Shown piece by piece: positions 24,952 through 36,149 of a stretch of DNA of 64,000 bases; the stretch's first letter is position 1; each line of letters starts with the position of its first letter. The translations under genes and the position numbers were made by a program. The stretch is from positions 8,866,001 through 8,930,000 of the forward strand of contig NW_024465751.1 in the NCBI RefSeq assembly GCF_017591425.1, given 5' to 3'. The DNA comes from Ochotona curzoniae. Lineage: Eukaryota; Chordata; Mammalia; Lagomorpha; Ochotonidae. Under the pieces are notes generated by a model. That model ran no database searches, was not told the origin of the DNA, and saw only the letters and a list, made by a program, of their open reading frames with translations.

Positions 24952-25149
24952 AGGGAAGTCCCATCTAGCTGTGGGATTATCTTACTCAGCTGGGAGGAAG
25001 TAGTAATGGATCAACTAGTTCTTTTATAAGAGACCTAGATTGAGTTTTCAGATCCTGGCTCTGGCTCTAGCCCAGACTTTGATGTTGTGGACATTTGGGG
25101 AGTTAGCTAGTGAATAGGAGCCCTGTGTTTACTTTTCAGATAAGAAAAC

Positions 25150-25290
25150 GAGCAAATGCTGGTGAATGGGGTCATGGTTACCTGTGGCAACTTATTACCT
25201 GCTGTATGAGGTTGTTACAAGGGTCAGATGAGATGATTTATGTCAGGTCAGAGTTTGGCACGTTCTGAGGACTTAAGTAAATGGTAGATG
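25150..25290 (+). mobile_element. MIR 3' fragment
   Basis: 'gaggttgttacaagggtcag', 'atgagatgatttatgtcagg', 'agtttggcacgttctgagga' match the 3' half of MIR. Confidence 0.6.
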
Positions 25291-25339
25291 GTGTTGTTAC
25301 TGTCGCTACATGGTGGACCATTCCTGCAAGGCTCATTTA

Positions 25340-25555
25340 CCTGGAAGTTCCAGAATGTGGACTCTGGAATCGGCAAATGAAGATTCTTCATCAGCTCTAC
25401 CCTCTTTCAAGTTGCATGACCTCAGGTGAGTTACTCTTTAGCCTGTTTTTTTTTTTTTTTTAATCTGTAAAATGGAGGTAGTATCTGGACACACCTCAGA
25501 AGGCCCTTGGGAGGATTCGTGAGTGACTATATGCGAAACAGGCACAACAGTGACA
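25340..25555 (+). mobile_element. MIR, interrupted by a T-run
   Basis: 'gtggactctggaatcggcaa', 'gttgcatgacctcaggtgag', a T-run (25446-25461), 'aatctgtaaaatggaggtag', 'ttgggaggattcgtgagtga'. The T-run replaces the usual 'cagtttcctc' part. Confidence 0.7.
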
Positions 25556-25574
25556 TTGCAGATGCTCCAGTGTA

Positions 25575-25800
25575 CTATTTTTATAGCTCAGTAGTTAACC
25601 CTTGGGCTTTGCAGACAGATTTCTTGGCTCCATTTCTTGTCTACCAATGATTAGCTATGTGATCGAACTCTACCTACCCTTTCGTTGTTTCACGTTTTCA
25701 ACTACAAAATGGAAGTAACAACAGAATCTACCTCACAAGGTTGTTCCTAGGATTAAATGGTATAATGTATGTGACACAAAGAATATTAGCATTATTATTA
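25575..25800 (+). mobile_element. MIR, near complete
   Basis: 'gctcagtagttaacccttgg', 'gattagctatgtgatcgaac', 'caactacaaaatggaagtaa', 'ctacctcacaaggttgttcc', 'taggattaaatggtataatg': one of the best MIR copies here. Confidence 0.8.
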
Positions 25801-26390
25801 CTACTATTTTTGTGGATGGACTGTCTCCATTGCAGATAGCTGTAGTGAGCCTTGAGTATAACCTTGACCTCAGTAGAGAGTGTCTCAATCTCTAGACTCC
25901 ATTTACTGTTACTTTAAGGGTCCTTACCCATCTGAAGAAATGTTTTCTGAAGGTTATACCCATCTCTGTGAGATCTAAATCCCTGATGTGGAATCTGATT
26001 TCCACGGACTGGCACACATCTGTCCTTTGGAAAGGAGTGAGAATAGGGAGGGGAAGCATTGAGGGGTCTCAGATTTATTTCTGAGTCCCAGATCCTGACT
26101 GCAGCTGGTTTGACAAATTCTCACTATGAAAATCCAGCCCAGAAAATAATTATGAAGGGGTGAAGTTCACTTGGGGTATGTCTGGGCATACTTCTTACCT
26201 GGTTTTTTAGGGATTTCTCCATATTTTCCAATTTCCTCTGATCTTTTGTTGATCTCTGGCTCTTGTTGGTTTTTTACTATTGATTGGATGCCCTTTGACC
26301 ACTAAAGGATGTTTTTGCTGACCTAGACTTCTGGCAGTGTCTATGGTAGATTCATCTAGACTCCTCAGACAGAATTCTTACTCCCTCAGG

Positions 26391-26403
26391 GCTCAGCCAT
26401 TTT
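26391..26403. repeat. Target-site duplication, left copy (L1)
   Basis: GCTCAGCCATTTT directly before the T-run of the L1 tail; it matches 33180-33192 without mismatch. Confidence 0.93.
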
Positions 26404-26856
26404 TTTTTTCTTTTTTTTTTATTGTTGCTTACACTGTATTGTGTAGTACAGTTTTATAGGCGCTGGGGATTCCCCCCACCCCTCCCCATACCCCTCCCCC
26501 CATGGTGGATTCCTCCACCTTGCTGCATAACCATAGTTCAAGTTCAGTTGAGATTCATTGCTTGCAAACACATGCCTAGCATAAAGTTCAGCGTCTTATT
26601 GTCCAGATAAGTTCAGTGGCCTCCTGGGGAGACCTTCTATGGTCTGAAGATAGGTCTAACAGAGTAAAGATCCGGTCGGTTAAAAGCCCCAACAAGGCCT
26701 CAGTATCAATATACAACATTATGGAATTAATTGACATAGTATTGGGTAAACAATATGTTAAAAATAATGCAAGTTCCATTCTTCGAAACATCTGGGTTGA
26801 GACAGCATCAATGACACGTTCAAAAAATAACAAACAACCAAACAATAAATTACAGG
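26404..26856 (-). other. L1 3'UTR, G-rich tract, AATAAA and A-tail
   Basis: About 450 bases follow the ORF2 stop. The minus strand has a G-rich polypurine tract (26470-26505), then a block related to the 3' ends of the other L1-derived copies here (26449-26474), then AATAAA (26418-26423) merging into an A-tail with a single G interruption. A G-rich tract before the poly(A) signal is typical of mammalian L1 3'UTRs. Confidence 0.9.
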
Positions 26857-29800
26857 TTAAATCAAGGCGAACATGTGGTATCTAATCTTTTGGGATTCAC
26901 TCATTTCCCTTAGCATTATAGTTTCCAGTTGTGCCCATTTAGCCACAAAGAACTGCATTTTGTTTTTTTTAACAGCTGAGTAGTATTCCATGGAGTAGAT
27001 GAACCAAAGCTTTCTTATCCAATCTTCTATTGATGGGCATTTCGGTTGCTTCCATGTTTTTGCAATTACTGATTGTGCTGCAATGAACATGGGGATGCAT
27101 GTTGGTTTGTCGTAAAACAGGTGTTTTGGATATATTCCTAGGAGTGCTATTGCTGGGTCATATGGCATGCAGATTCCGAGTTGTTTGAGTGTTCTCCAGA
27201 CTGATTTCCATAAAGGCTGTACCAATTTGCAGCTCCACCAGCAGTGGAGTAGGGTTCCCTTTTCCCCGCATCCTCGCCAGCAAGCGTCGTTGGTGTTCTT
27301 GTTTATGTGGGCCAATCTTACTGGTGTTAGGTGGTACCTCATCGATGTTTTAATTTGGATTTCCCTTATTGCTAGGGAGCTGGAACATTTTTTCATATGT
27401 TTGTTTGCCATTTGGACTTGCTCCTTTGTGAAATGTTTGCCCATTTCCCTTGCCCATTTCTTGAGTGGCTTGTTTGTTTTGGTTTTTTGGTTGTTTTGAA
27501 GTTCTTTGTATATCCTGGAAATTAGCCCCCTATCGCCTATATCGTGTGCAAAGATCTTCTCCCACTCTGTGGGTTGCTTTTTTACTTTGTTGATTGTTTC
27601 CCTTGCTGTACAGAAGCTTCTTAGTTTGATGAGGTCCCATTTGTTTATTCTGTTCTCAACTGCTATTGCTTTTGGTGTCCTTCTTAGAAAGTCGGAACCT
27701 ACTCCTAGGTCTTGCAGTGTATTTCCTACATTTTCTTGCAAGAGTTTGAAGGTTTCTGGATGTAGGTTTAGGTCTTTTATCCATGTAGATTGGATCTTAG
27801 TGTATGGTGATAGATGTGGGTCTATCCTTTTGTTTCTACAGGCTATCAGCCAGTTGTCCCAACAACATTTACTAAAGAGGCCTTCCCACTTGCTTGAGCT
27901 ATCATTGGTCTTTTTGTCAAAGATTAATTGGCTGTATTTGTGTGGGTTCCCTTTTGGTGCTTCTATTCTATTCCATTGATCTTCTTTTCTGTCTTTGTGC
28001 CAGTACCAGGCTGTTTTGATAACCACTGCTCTATAGTATGTCCAGAGGTCCGGGATTGTGATTCCCCCTGCTAATCTCTTATTTTTCAGGATGGTTCTAG
28101 CTATTCGTGGTTTTTTGTGTTTCCAGATGAACTTTTGAATCATTGTATCCAGTTCCGTGAAGAATGTTTTGGGCAATTTGACTGGAATTGCGTTGAAAAT
28201 GTATATTGCTTGTGGTAGTATAGACATTTTAATGATATTGATTTTGCCTATCCAGGAGCACGGGATGTTATTCCATCTTTTGAGGTCTTGTTCAATTTCC
28301 TTTTTAAATAGTTTGTAGTTTTCTTCGAATAGGTCTCCTACGCTTTTGGTTAGATTTATTCCCAAATACTTCATACTTCTCTCTGCTATTTTGAATGGTA
28401 TCCTGTTGGTTAGATCTTCTTCCATCTTGGTGTTATTTGCGTACACTATGGCTGTTGATTTTCGTTCGTTAATTTTGTACCCCGCCACTCTGCCAAACTC
28501 TCGTATAAGTTCTAGCAGTTTCTGTATTGATTCTCCTGGTTTTTCTATGTATAGGATTATGTCATCTGCATATAGTGAAAGCTTGACTTCTTCGTTTCCT
28601 ATACGTATGCCTTTGATTTCTTTTTCTTGTCTTATGGCCTCTGCAAGTACCTCTAGGACTATGTTGAATAGCAGTGGTGATAGCGGGCACCCTTGTCTTG
28701 TTCCAGATCTCAGTGGGAAGGGTTCTAGCTTTTCTCCATTCAGTATGATACTGGCGTTGGGTTTTTCATAAATTGCTTTAATTATGTTGTGGATTTTCCC
28801 ATCTATGCCTACTTTGGCTAGAGTTTTTAGCATGAAGAGGTGTTGGATTTTGTCGAAAGCTTTTTCTGCATCTATTGAAACTATTATGTGGTTCTTGTTT
28901 TGCAGTTTTTGGATATGGTTTATAACATTTATGGATTTCCGAATGTTGAACCATCCCTGCATTCCAGGGATGAATCCTACTTGATCCGGATGAATGATCT
29001 GTCTGATGATTTTTTGAATTCTATTGGCTAGGATTTTGTTGAGAATTTTAGCATCAATGTTCATCAGAGAGATAGGTCTGTAGTTTTCCTTCTCTGATGG
29101 TTCTCTGTCCGGTTTTGGGATTAAGGTGATGTTGGCTTCATAGAATGAGTTTGGGAGGGTTGCTTCCTCCTCTATTGTTTTGAAGAGCTTGTAGAGGATT
29201 GGGGTTAGTTCTGTTCGGAATGTTTTGTAGAATTCTGTAGTGAAGCCGTCTGGGCCTGGGCTTTTTTTCGTTGGGAGATCCTTGATGACTGTTTCAATCT
29301 CTACCTCGGTTATGGGTTTATTTAATTCTGCAGTTGCCTCCGGACTGAGTTTTGGTAAGTGGTGGGAGTCCAGGAACTTTTCTATTTCTTGGTGGTCCTC
29401 AAATTTGTGGGAGTACAGTTCTTTGTAGTAATTTCTAATTATTTTCTTAATGATTGCAGTGTCTGTTGTTATGTTGCCTTTTTCATCTTTAATGCTATTG
29501 ATTCTCACTTTCTCTTGTTTTTTTTTGGTCAATCGGGCCAGTGGAGTGTCTATTTTGTTTATTTTCTCAAAAAACCAACTTTTTGATTTGTTGATTTTAT
29601 GTATAGTTTTTTTGATTTCTATTTGGTTTATCTCCTCCCTTGTTTTGATGATTTCTTGTTTCCTATTGTGCGTGGGACTCTTCTGCTGCTGTTTTTCCAG
29701 ATCCTGGAGGTGTGTGGTTAGTTCCTGTATTTGGCGTCTTTCTTGGGCCTTGACATGCGCTCCGATTGCAATGAATCTACCTCTTAGCACTGCTTTGGCG

Positions 29801-30669
29801 GTGTCCCACAAGTTTTGGAATGTTGTATCAGAGTTTTCGTTGGTTTCCATGAATTTTTTGATCTCATCTTTAATTTCTTCTCTGACCCATTGTTCGTTTA
29901 ATAGCATATTGTTCAATTTCCAAGAGTGCCTATACTTCCTGGGGAGTTTTGAGTTGTTGATTTCCAGTTTCATCCCATGGTGGTCTGAGAGGGTACATGG
30001 TATGATACTAATGTTTTGGAAGTTGTTTAGATTCGCTTTATGTCCTATCATGTGATCGATTCTGGAGAAGGTGCCATGCACCGCTGAGAAGAATGTATAG
30101 TCTGTGGCCTTAGGATAAAAAGTTCTATATATGTCTACTAAGTCTAGTTGTTCTATTGTTTGTGTGAGCTCTGTTGTTTCTTTGTTGAGTTTTTGTTTCG
30201 TGGACCGGTCCATTGTTGTTAGAGGTGTGTTGAGATCGCCTACAAGAATTGTGCGGGTGTCTATGTCTTCCTTTAAGTCTGTAAGTAATTGCTTTACGTA
30301 ACTAGGTGCATTAAGATTCGGTGCATAAACATTAATGATGGTGATTGCTTCTTGATGGATCATTCCTTTCACCAGTATAAAATGGCCTTCCCTGTCTCTT
30401 TTGATATTAGTTAGAATGAAATCTATTTCATCTGAAATTAGGATAGCTACCCCAGCTTTTTTTTCTCGTCTATTGGCGTGAAATATCTTTTTCCATCCCT
30501 TCACTTTCAGTTTCTTTGCATCCTTTCTGGTTAGATGCGTTTCTTGTAGGCAACAGATGGTTGGGTCTTGTTTGATGATCCATTCTATTAATCTCTGTCT
30601 TTTGATTGGTGAATTTAGACCATTTGTGTTGAGAGTTAAAATTGAGAGTTTGCAATTTTGCCCTGCCAT
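26857..30669 (-). CDS. L1 ORF2 protein: endonuclease and reverse transcriptase
   Basis: 1270 aa from the first ATG (30667-30669); the frame stays open upstream to a TTG at 30699 but no earlier ATG is seen there. It nicks target DNA and reverse-transcribes L1 RNA at the nick. Residues 1-239 form the APE-like endonuclease with N14, E43, D145, N147 (GDLN), D205 (SRIDH) and H230 (SDHH). Residues about 460-730 form the reverse transcriptase: [26 protein letters not shown] with D600, [14 protein letters not shown], and YADD with D702/D703. The C-terminal CCHC motif has C1130, C1134, H1142 and C1147. As I remember human ORF2p (1275 aa), these numbers match it exactly, so no net indel separates the domains. 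No internal stop or frameshift is present. It is probably translated from the bicistronic L1 RNA at low level after ORF1, as known for L1. Confidence 0.97.
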   Translation of the reverse strand: MAGQNCKLSILTLNTNGLNSPIKRQRLIEWIIKQDPTICCLQETHLTRKDAKKLKVKGWKKIFHANRREKKAGVAILISDEIDFILTNIKRDREGHFILVKGMIHQEAITIINVYAPNLNAPSYVKQLLTDLKEDIDTRTILVGDLNTPLTTMDRSTKQKLNKETTELTQTIEQLDLVDIYRTFYPKATDYTFFSAVHGTFSRIDHMIGHKANLNNFQNISIIPCTLSDHHGMKLEINNSKLPRKYRHSWKLNNMLLNEQWVREEIKDEIKKFMETNENSDTTFQNLWDTAKAVLRGRFIAIGAHVKAQERRQIQELTTHLQDLEKQQQKSPTHNRKQEIIKTREEINQIEIKKTIHKINKSKSWFFEKINKIDTPLARLTKKKQEKVRINSIKDEKGNITTDTAIIKKIIRNYYKELYSHKFEDHQEIEKFLDSHHLPKLSPEATAELNKPITEVEIETVIKDLPTKKSPGPDGFTTEFYKTFRTELTPILYKLFKTIEEEATLPNSFYEANITLIPKPDREPSEKENYRPISLMNIDAKILNKILANRIQKIIRQIIHPDQVGFIPGMQGWFNIRKSINVINHIQKLQNKNHIIVSIDAEKAFDKIQHLFMLKTLAKVGIDGKIHNIIKAIYEKPNASIILNGEKLEPFPLRSGTRQGCPLSPLLFNIVLEVLAEAIRQEKEIKGIRIGNEEVKLSLYADDIILYIEKPGESIQKLLELIREFGRVAGYKINERKSTAIVYANNTKMEEDLTNRIPFKIAERSMKYLGINLTKSVGDLFEENYKLFKKEIEQDLKRWNNIPCSWIGKINIIKMSILPQAIYIFNAIPVKLPKTFFTELDTMIQKFIWKHKKPRIARTILKNKRLAGGITIPDLWTYYRAVVIKTAWYWHKDRKEDQWNRIEAPKGNPHKYSQLIFDKKTNDSSSKWEGLFSKCCWDNWLIACRNKRIDPHLSPYTKIQSTWIKDLNLHPETFKLLQENVGNTLQDLGVGSDFLRRTPKAIAVENRINKWDLIKLRSFCTARETINKVKKQPTEWEKIFAHDIGDRGLISRIYKELQNNQKTKTNKPLKKWAREMGKHFTKEQVQMANKHMKKCSSSLAIREIQIKTSMRYHLTPVRLAHINKNTNDACWRGCGEKGTLLHCWWSCKLVQPLWKSVWRTLKQLGICMPYDPAIALLGIYPKHLFYDKPTCIPMFIAAQSVIAKTWKQPKCPSIEDWIRKLWFIYSMEYYSAVKKNKMQFFVAKWAQLETIMLREMSESQKIRYHMFALI

Positions 30670-30724
30670 GTGATTGTGTTGTGTGTGTGTTGTTGCCAAT
30701 GTAGTTGTCTTGTTTGTGCAGCTT

Positions 30725-31687
30725 TTAGTTTGGAGACCTTCTTATTTGCCAGCTTTGTTTGTGATTTGCCTCCTTTTTGTCCGGGACTAGTGCATTTCTA
30801 AGGAGACTTTGCAGAGCTGGTTTTGTGTAGACATATTCTTCTAGTTTTTCTTTGCTATTGAAGTATCTGATTTCGTTCTCATATACAAATGAGATCTTTG
30901 CTGGGTAGATTATTTTTGGTTGACAGTTGTTTTGTTTCAGGACTTGGAAGATCTTTGTCCATTCTCTCCTTGCTTGTAGGGTCTCTTCGGAGAAGTCAGC
31001 AGTGATTCTGATGGGTTTTCCCCTGTATGTGATCTTTTCTCTACTTCGTGCTTGTCTCAGGATTCCTTCTTTGTCTTCATTGGAGTAGAACCTGAGCACC
31101 GTGTGTCTGGGTGAGGATCTCTTTGGATCATGTCTGTTGGGAGTTCTCTGTCCATCCTGTATGCGGGGTGGATTCGTGTTCCAAGTGTTTTGGAAGTTTT
31201 CCTGTATAATTTCATCAAGCACTGCTTGCATCCCAGATTCTCTTTCTACTCCCTCAGGGAGGCCGATGATCCGAATATTCAGTTTTCTAAGGTAATCCTT
31301 CATCTCTTGCATCATTTTATTAGTTTTGCTGAGGTTTGTCTCCAGCTGTTTAATTCGCTGGGCACTTTCATTTTGTGTGTCTTCTGTTTCAGAGATCCTT
31401 TCCTCTGCCGCATTTATTCTGTTGATGAGGCTTTCAATCTTATTCTCTTGGGCATCCAGTTTGGTTTTGATTTGTTGTATTTCGGTGATTATGCGGTTCT
31501 GGTAGTCTTCCAGCTTTGTGTCCACGTCTCTGAGAAATTTTAGCATTATTTTCATCAATTCCTTTGCTGGTAACACGTCCATGTCTTCATCTCGCATCGC
31601 CGATATTGATAATGGCTTTTGGCCCATGTTTGGTGGGGTGCTGGCTCTTTCATCTGGAGCACAGCTCTTTCTGGTGGTTTTTCCCAT
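30725..31687 (-). CDS. L1 ORF1 protein: trimeric RNA-binding chaperone
   Basis: 320 aa from an ATG at 31685-31687 to a TAA. ORF1p coats L1 RNA to form the retrotransposition particle in the cytoplasm. Residues 1-40 look disordered; about 41-131 are a long heptad-rich coiled coil (the trimer stalk). About 135-215 match the RRM-like domain ([11 protein letters not shown], then ENFQNTW, then RHTVLRF). The C-terminal domain carries [20 protein letters not shown] and REW (residues 221-243) and YPAKISF (261-267). Human ORF1p is 338 aa, so this is slightly short, with a shorter N-terminus. The ATG is the first in frame and sits at the end of the 5'UTR. The frame is intact. ORF2 lies in a different frame 55 nt downstream. 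Confidence 0.96.
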   Translation of the reverse strand: MGKTTRKSCAPDERASTPPNMGQKPLSISAMRDEDMDVLPAKELMKIMLKFLRDVDTKLEDYQNRIITEIQQIKTKLDAQENKIESLINRINAAEERISETEDTQNESAQRIKQLETNLSKTNKMMQEMKDYLRKLNIRIIGLPEGVERESGMQAVLDEIIQENFQNTWNTNPPRIQDGQRTPNRHDPKRSSPRHTVLRFYSNEDKEGILRQARSREKITYRGKPIRITADFSEETLQARREWTKIFQVLKQNNCQPKIIYPAKISFVYENEIRYFNSKEKLEEYVYTKPALQSLLRNALVPDKKEANHKQSWQIRRSPN

Positions 31688-32410
31688 TGCGTTGGTGTAT
31701 TCTGGTGGGGCAAATGAACCCGTGTGTTGAGGGGCTGTCAGGTGCTTTCCTGTAGAGATTGGAGCCTGCAGGCGTGGTGTTGCCGGGCGTGGTAATTTTC
31801 AAGGCACCGTTGGTGCGTTCTCAGGGCCCGGGGCTGAAGAGCACCACCTTGGGGGCCCAGTGGATTCCAGGCACACTCTGGGCACCTCTTCAACAGGTGT
31901 GACACCCCAGGGCGTGGAGGGATGGAGGCGCTCTCTGGGTGTGCCCCCTGCACGGGAATCCACAGGACTTAGAAGGTTTTATGTGCTTTCTCCCTGCGTT
32001 CTCCGTGTCAGGGACTGCAAGGTTTTTCAGAGCCCACCTGGTGCGTCTCCCACACACGGGACTGTGGGTGAGGCACTTTCCAGGCGTGGCTCTTGTGCAG
32101 TGAATCCACCACTCGTGGTGTGTGGGTGTTCAGAGCCCCTGCTCCTGTGTGGCTCTCTCACACCGGCCCTTAGCGGGGGAGTGGCCCAGGCGCCCTGTTA
32201 TTATTTCACGGCAGGTTCGCACCGTGTCAGTGTGATGCAGGAGTTTTCAGAGCTCTCCTGGTGGGTCGCCCACGCTCAGAACTGCGGGGTGGGAGGCGAG
32301 GGGTGAGCAGTTCACCCTATGGGAGTGGTACCTGCGTGTCGGGGACACACAGCGCTACACTTCCCAAGTTTCAAAGCTCCCCTGACATCTGACACCTGCG
32401 CTGTGGAGGC

Positions 32411-32538
32411 GGCTGCTGCAGGCGGGGCCGCCTAGTCCGCTCGGCTGCTGCAGGCGGGGCCGCCTAATCCGCTCGGCTGCTGCAGGCGGGGCCGCCTAAT
32501 CCGCTCGGCTGCTGCAGGCGGGGCCGCCTAGTCCGCTC
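32411..32538 (-). repeat. Four-copy 32-bp tandem array in the L1 5'UTR
   Basis: Four head-to-tail 32-bp units (32411-32442, 32443-32474, 32475-32506, 32507-32538). The only difference I see is one base: outer units read CCTAGTCC, inner units CCTAATCC. Each unit holds a GC-box-like GGCGGGGCC and a CTGCTGCAG. The near identity means recent expansion or homogenisation. Its position suggests repeated transcription-factor sites, which is inference. Confidence 0.95.
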
Positions 32539-33148
32539 GGCGCAGCGACCAGGGTCTTCCCGATGTTATCGCGCTTCCACCAGGCAGGATGTGGAGGACT
32601 CCAGATCCTCACCAGCAGCCTCTGCGCACTGAGACGCACTGGCCCTCTCAGTGTAGGAACATCCGAGGCGCCTTCCTGGTGCCCCCTCAGCCACCAACAC
32701 CACTGTGCGTAGTTCCCAAGGCATAAACCCGACAGCTTCAGTCTCTCTGCCCCGCGTTCTCAGAGGCTGGACCCTCAGTAGGGGGTCAAGGAATGCGGAG
32801 GCTACCACGTCAACCCCCCGGCTCACCAAACGTCCGGCCGCTGCAGTCTGCCTCCGCCTCCCGCCGGCGACGGTCCGCCCGATCTCCCCGCCTCCGGGCT
32901 GTCCGCGTCTCCCGTCAGGCCGCTTTCAAAAGTGACTCAGCAGGTCTGGAGTGGGATGTCGGTTTCTCTACCTTTGCCCTGCTCCGTTCTCGCTGTTCTT
33001 CCGAGTTGTGTGGATCTTTTTGGCTCCACACTGTCCCAGGGAGCCTCACGGACCTCTCCCTGCGATTCCCTGCTGTTCCACTTTGCTGCTTCTGTAACTT
33101 TCTATCCCTCTTTCACTGGACGCTCTCTCACAGCCTTCCTCCTACGTC

Positions 33149-33157
33149 GGCCATCTT
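33149..33157 (-). promoter_or_regulatory. YY1-like site at the L1 5' end
   Basis: On the minus strand the motif reads AAGATGGCC about 22 bases into the element. Human L1 has a functional YY1 site (AAGATGGCCG) at the same place, where it sets the transcription start. Here the motif and its position are seen; the role is inferred from the human element. Confidence 0.65.
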
Positions 33158-33179
33158 CTCTCGAAACTCTATTTTGATC

Positions 33180-33192
33180 GCTCAGCCATTTT
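33180..33192. repeat. Target-site duplication, right copy (L1)
   Basis: GCTCAGCCATTTT directly after the L1 5' end; it matches 26391-26403 without mismatch and fixes the element's length. Confidence 0.93.
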
Positions 33193-33774
33193 ATAGCTAC
33201 AACATCCACCTGAGGCAGATATTTTTCAAGCAGCTCAGATTCTAAATGGACATTTTGTCTGCTTGTGTGCTTGTCACAGTACCTAATTTGGAGTTCGGCA
33301 AATAAGATCCTAGCATCACAGATGGTCTGATTGCAGATCATCTAGCTAGGTACTGATTGCTCTGTTGCCCAGGTAACCAATGAATAGAGGCCACTTGGAA
33401 ACAGATGACCTTAAGCATAAGAGGGTAGAAATCTGAAGCAATGTCTAGACAGCCAAGGAAAGCAGACTCTGGCTTTTGATGTTGTTCACACATACACAAG
33501 TTTGTTTAGCAGATTTCAAAAGCATGTTATACCCTTTTCTCAAGCAATCCCACAATTTATGTTGCTGAAAACACCTCTTTCATTTTCTCTTTCATGCCTT
33601 TTGATCTTTCCCACCAATACAAGTTGTTTGAAAGCTTGTTGAGATTGTAGCTCATTGTGTCAATGGCTGTTTCTCTGTCACTCGATTTTTATGGAATCAT
33701 AGAATTTCAGTCTCTGAGAAACCATAAAAAGAATCCATTCCAATGAGAGCATTGGACATCATAGCTCTTGGTCT

Positions 33775-34030
33775 AATGATTTGAATGGATAGATGGATGG
33801 AAATGTGGTAGATGACTGACTGAGTGAATAAATGGATGAGTAGAGGGGTACATGAATGATTAGAATATGAATGAATGGGTGAGTTAGTAGTTGGATTGAT
33901 GATCTGGACGATAAAGGAGCGGGTTTGTGGTAAACGAATAGGAGAATAGAAGATGGATAGATTTGTGTGCTAGAAGATAAATAGATTGAGTGGGTGGAAA
34001 CATTAACAGAAGTGGATAATGGGTAGATAG
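33775..34030. repeat. Degenerate tetranucleotide tract (GGAT/TGAA type)
   Basis: Repeated 'gatggatgg', 'gaataaatggatgag', 'gaatgaatggg'-type words over about 250 bases: an old, decayed microsatellite. Confidence 0.75.
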
Positions 34031-34904
34031 GAAGTTGGATGCACAGGTGGAGTAATCTCCCCTGTTAAATGAGAGGAATAACATTCCTGGGGAGGCTTCT
34101 GGGCCATCCGTTTCTATTGCATCATCCATACCACTAGCTCAGCAGTTTCATTTAGTGGAAGGCTAATCCTTGGGGTACTGAGGGCTAGCAATGTGAACTC
34201 GAGAATTAGGCTTTCTGCGTTGAGGCTGACTCTAACCTCCCAGAGACTGAGCAGTGAGGTTTTTTCAGTGAAAGCTGGAAAAATCCTTGGCAACTCCCAG
34301 ATCTAGACAGACCTTTGTATTCTAAAAGTAGACGTCAAGTCAGTGGCCTTAGGGGAATGTGTTGATTTTGGCCAACACCCTCTGAATGTCTAAGATGCTG
34401 ATTCCTGTTCCAAAGATAAGACACCGAAGTTGATTCATGTCTTCCTATATCAGGAGATGAAGGGCCTTGAATACATGTATTTTGCCAAGATAACTTCATC
34501 TTTGAGATGAGTAAGTCCTAGGGGATGTTTGGAGTGTAAGTTGAATGAGACAGTGAATTAGAGATGGGGTTGACTGAATGAGAAAATAATTTCTGTTGCT
34601 TTTAAAGATAGAGGAAGAGCATGATTGACTTTGCCACAACACTGCTGTTTCCACTGGTGCCCTCCTCTTTCTCGCACCTGCAGTACGCTTTGGAGCCTAA
34701 CTAACTTCTCTTAGTTCTGATCATCATCTCCATCAGCATAACTGTCGAACTTTAGTTCAAGTCATGTGTTGTACTGAATGCTTTGCACACATTTCACCAT
34801 CTGACCAACATTAATTTCCACCACTATGTGTTTCCTTTTCTTAGCCACTAGAAGGATGGGAATTTGTAAAAGTCTGTTTTGTTCACTGCTGGCAAATAAT
34901 GGGT

Positions 34905-35025
34905 ATTAGTGAATATTTATTACTGTAGGAGTTAATCTATTTCTCACAAGGATCTGTGAGGTGGATATTATCCTGTGTACTTCACAGTTGAGGAAAGTAA
35001 GACTCAGATGTTCCATTTGAAGGTT
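34905..35025 (-). mobile_element. MIR-like fragment
   Basis: 'atctgtgaggtggatattat', 'cttcacagttgaggaaagta', 'agactcagatg' follow a reverse MIR. Confidence 0.5.
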
Positions 35026-36149
35026 ACTAGTTTTGGGAAGCATCGTTTGTAGTTTATAGGAAGGGGAATGATTTGGAAATGAATAATATTACCCAGAAAA
35101 TGTGAAGAAAATAAGAACTTATTTAGCTCCATTTTTGCTTGTAGCAGGTGGTTATATGACAGCTCCGTCATGGGAATATTTTCCTGGACTGTGTATTTAC
35201 TCTTCCATTTATCATCTGCATTCATGCTGCAGCACAAGTGGAAGGAGGTGAACCAAGAAGAAGCACTTGACAGAAACCACTGTCAATGTTATCTCACTTA
35301 TTCATCATCGTACTTGTATAGCATCCCAGCTCACAGGTGAAACCAATGAGATTGGACTTGAGAACAATGAGAGAATATCTCCCAAGGCTACATGACCAAG
35401 GTGAAGTCACCTGTATTTTCTCTCCCTTCCCTCTCTGAATAGGTCTACTCATGTGTTAAGCTCCGTGGCAGAAAAACCAATGTCACCATTTTATCTGCAG
35501 TGCCATTAGGCCATCAGACTACAGTAGGAGCCTAATCAACACCAGCTGAGTTGATGGAATTTTCCCCAATTAAATACAGGAGTACGTCCTGTCTCTGAAG
35601 TGCTCTCAGCTCCTAATGGTTTCGACCTCATTGTGCAACCTATGCAGACCAGGAATGAAATGAAAATTACCCGCTCTGTTTGTTGACAGCAAGATGCAGA
35701 TGGTGACTAACATGGCCATGATTTATTTCAGTCTTATGAAGCATTCTTGTTTTTGCTGAGGCCCTTTGATTGGGTGGCTCCTGGTAGCATGTGGGTGCCT
35801 GTCACGCTTCATTGGAGTGTCCCACAAAGACCTTAAATCATTTAAACAGGGAGGCATGGGGAAAGCTGGGTAGGGAGTGGGAGGACCTGTCTGGCTTTGT
35901 GTATCAGACAAAATCACCAGGACTGCAGTGGGAGGGGTTAGTGTTGGAGAGGCAGAAAAGGCAAGTCTGGATCTGTTGTGGATTCTGCCTCCAAGGACTC
36001 ATCTCTCCATGCAGAAGAGATGGGGCCTATACACACAAGAATGAAATATAAGGTGTTCAGTGCTCTAGCAGGAGCATCAAGAAACTGTCCTGACCATTTT
36101 TACAGGAATAGAAGACACCTGTTTGCAGGAGAGGAGTTACAAGGATTAA

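Larger units (their letters stand above)
26404..33179 (-). mobile_element. Full-length LINE-1 (L1) retrotransposon, both ORFs open
   Basis: A complete non-LTR retrotransposon of about 6.8 kb read on the minus strand: 5'UTR (31688-33179), ORF1 (30725-31687), 55-nt spacer, ORF2 (26857-30669), 3'UTR and A-tail. It is bounded by a perfect 13-bp duplication (GCTCAGCCATTTT at 26391-26403 and 33180-33192). The insertion site on the + strand reads TTTT/AT, close to the L1 endonuclease consensus TTTT/AA. The A-tail (T-run on +, 26404-26420) follows AATAAA directly. Many CpGs survive in the 5'UTR. Intact ends, open frames and a perfect duplication all indicate a recent insertion. Whether it still moves cannot be read from sequence. 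L1 identity is very secure; the subfamily name is not assigned. Confidence 0.97.
31688..33179 (-). promoter_or_regulatory. L1 5'UTR with internal promoter
   Basis: About 1.5 kb of GC-rich, CpG-rich DNA upstream of ORF1, bounded by the 13-bp target duplication. In L1 elements this region holds the internal RNA polymerase II promoter. It contains a four-unit 32-bp tandem array, a YY1-like site near the start, and looser repeats: a stretch with 'gtgtcag', then 'ttttcagagc', then 'cctggtg' occurs near 32010 and again near 32225. Short open frames inside it look incidental. I did not find a TATA box, as expected for L1. Confidence 0.85.

Noticed and set aside
27167..30055. Several + strand open frames of 60-200 aa (for example 29450-30055)
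   Set aside because: They lie antisense to the intact L1 ORF2 and have no domain of their own; they are shadows of a conserved coding strand.
31860..33245. Open frames up to 150 aa in the L1 5'UTR on the + strand
   Set aside because: GC-rich 5'UTR with few stop codons; no motif, and the region belongs to the L1 promoter.
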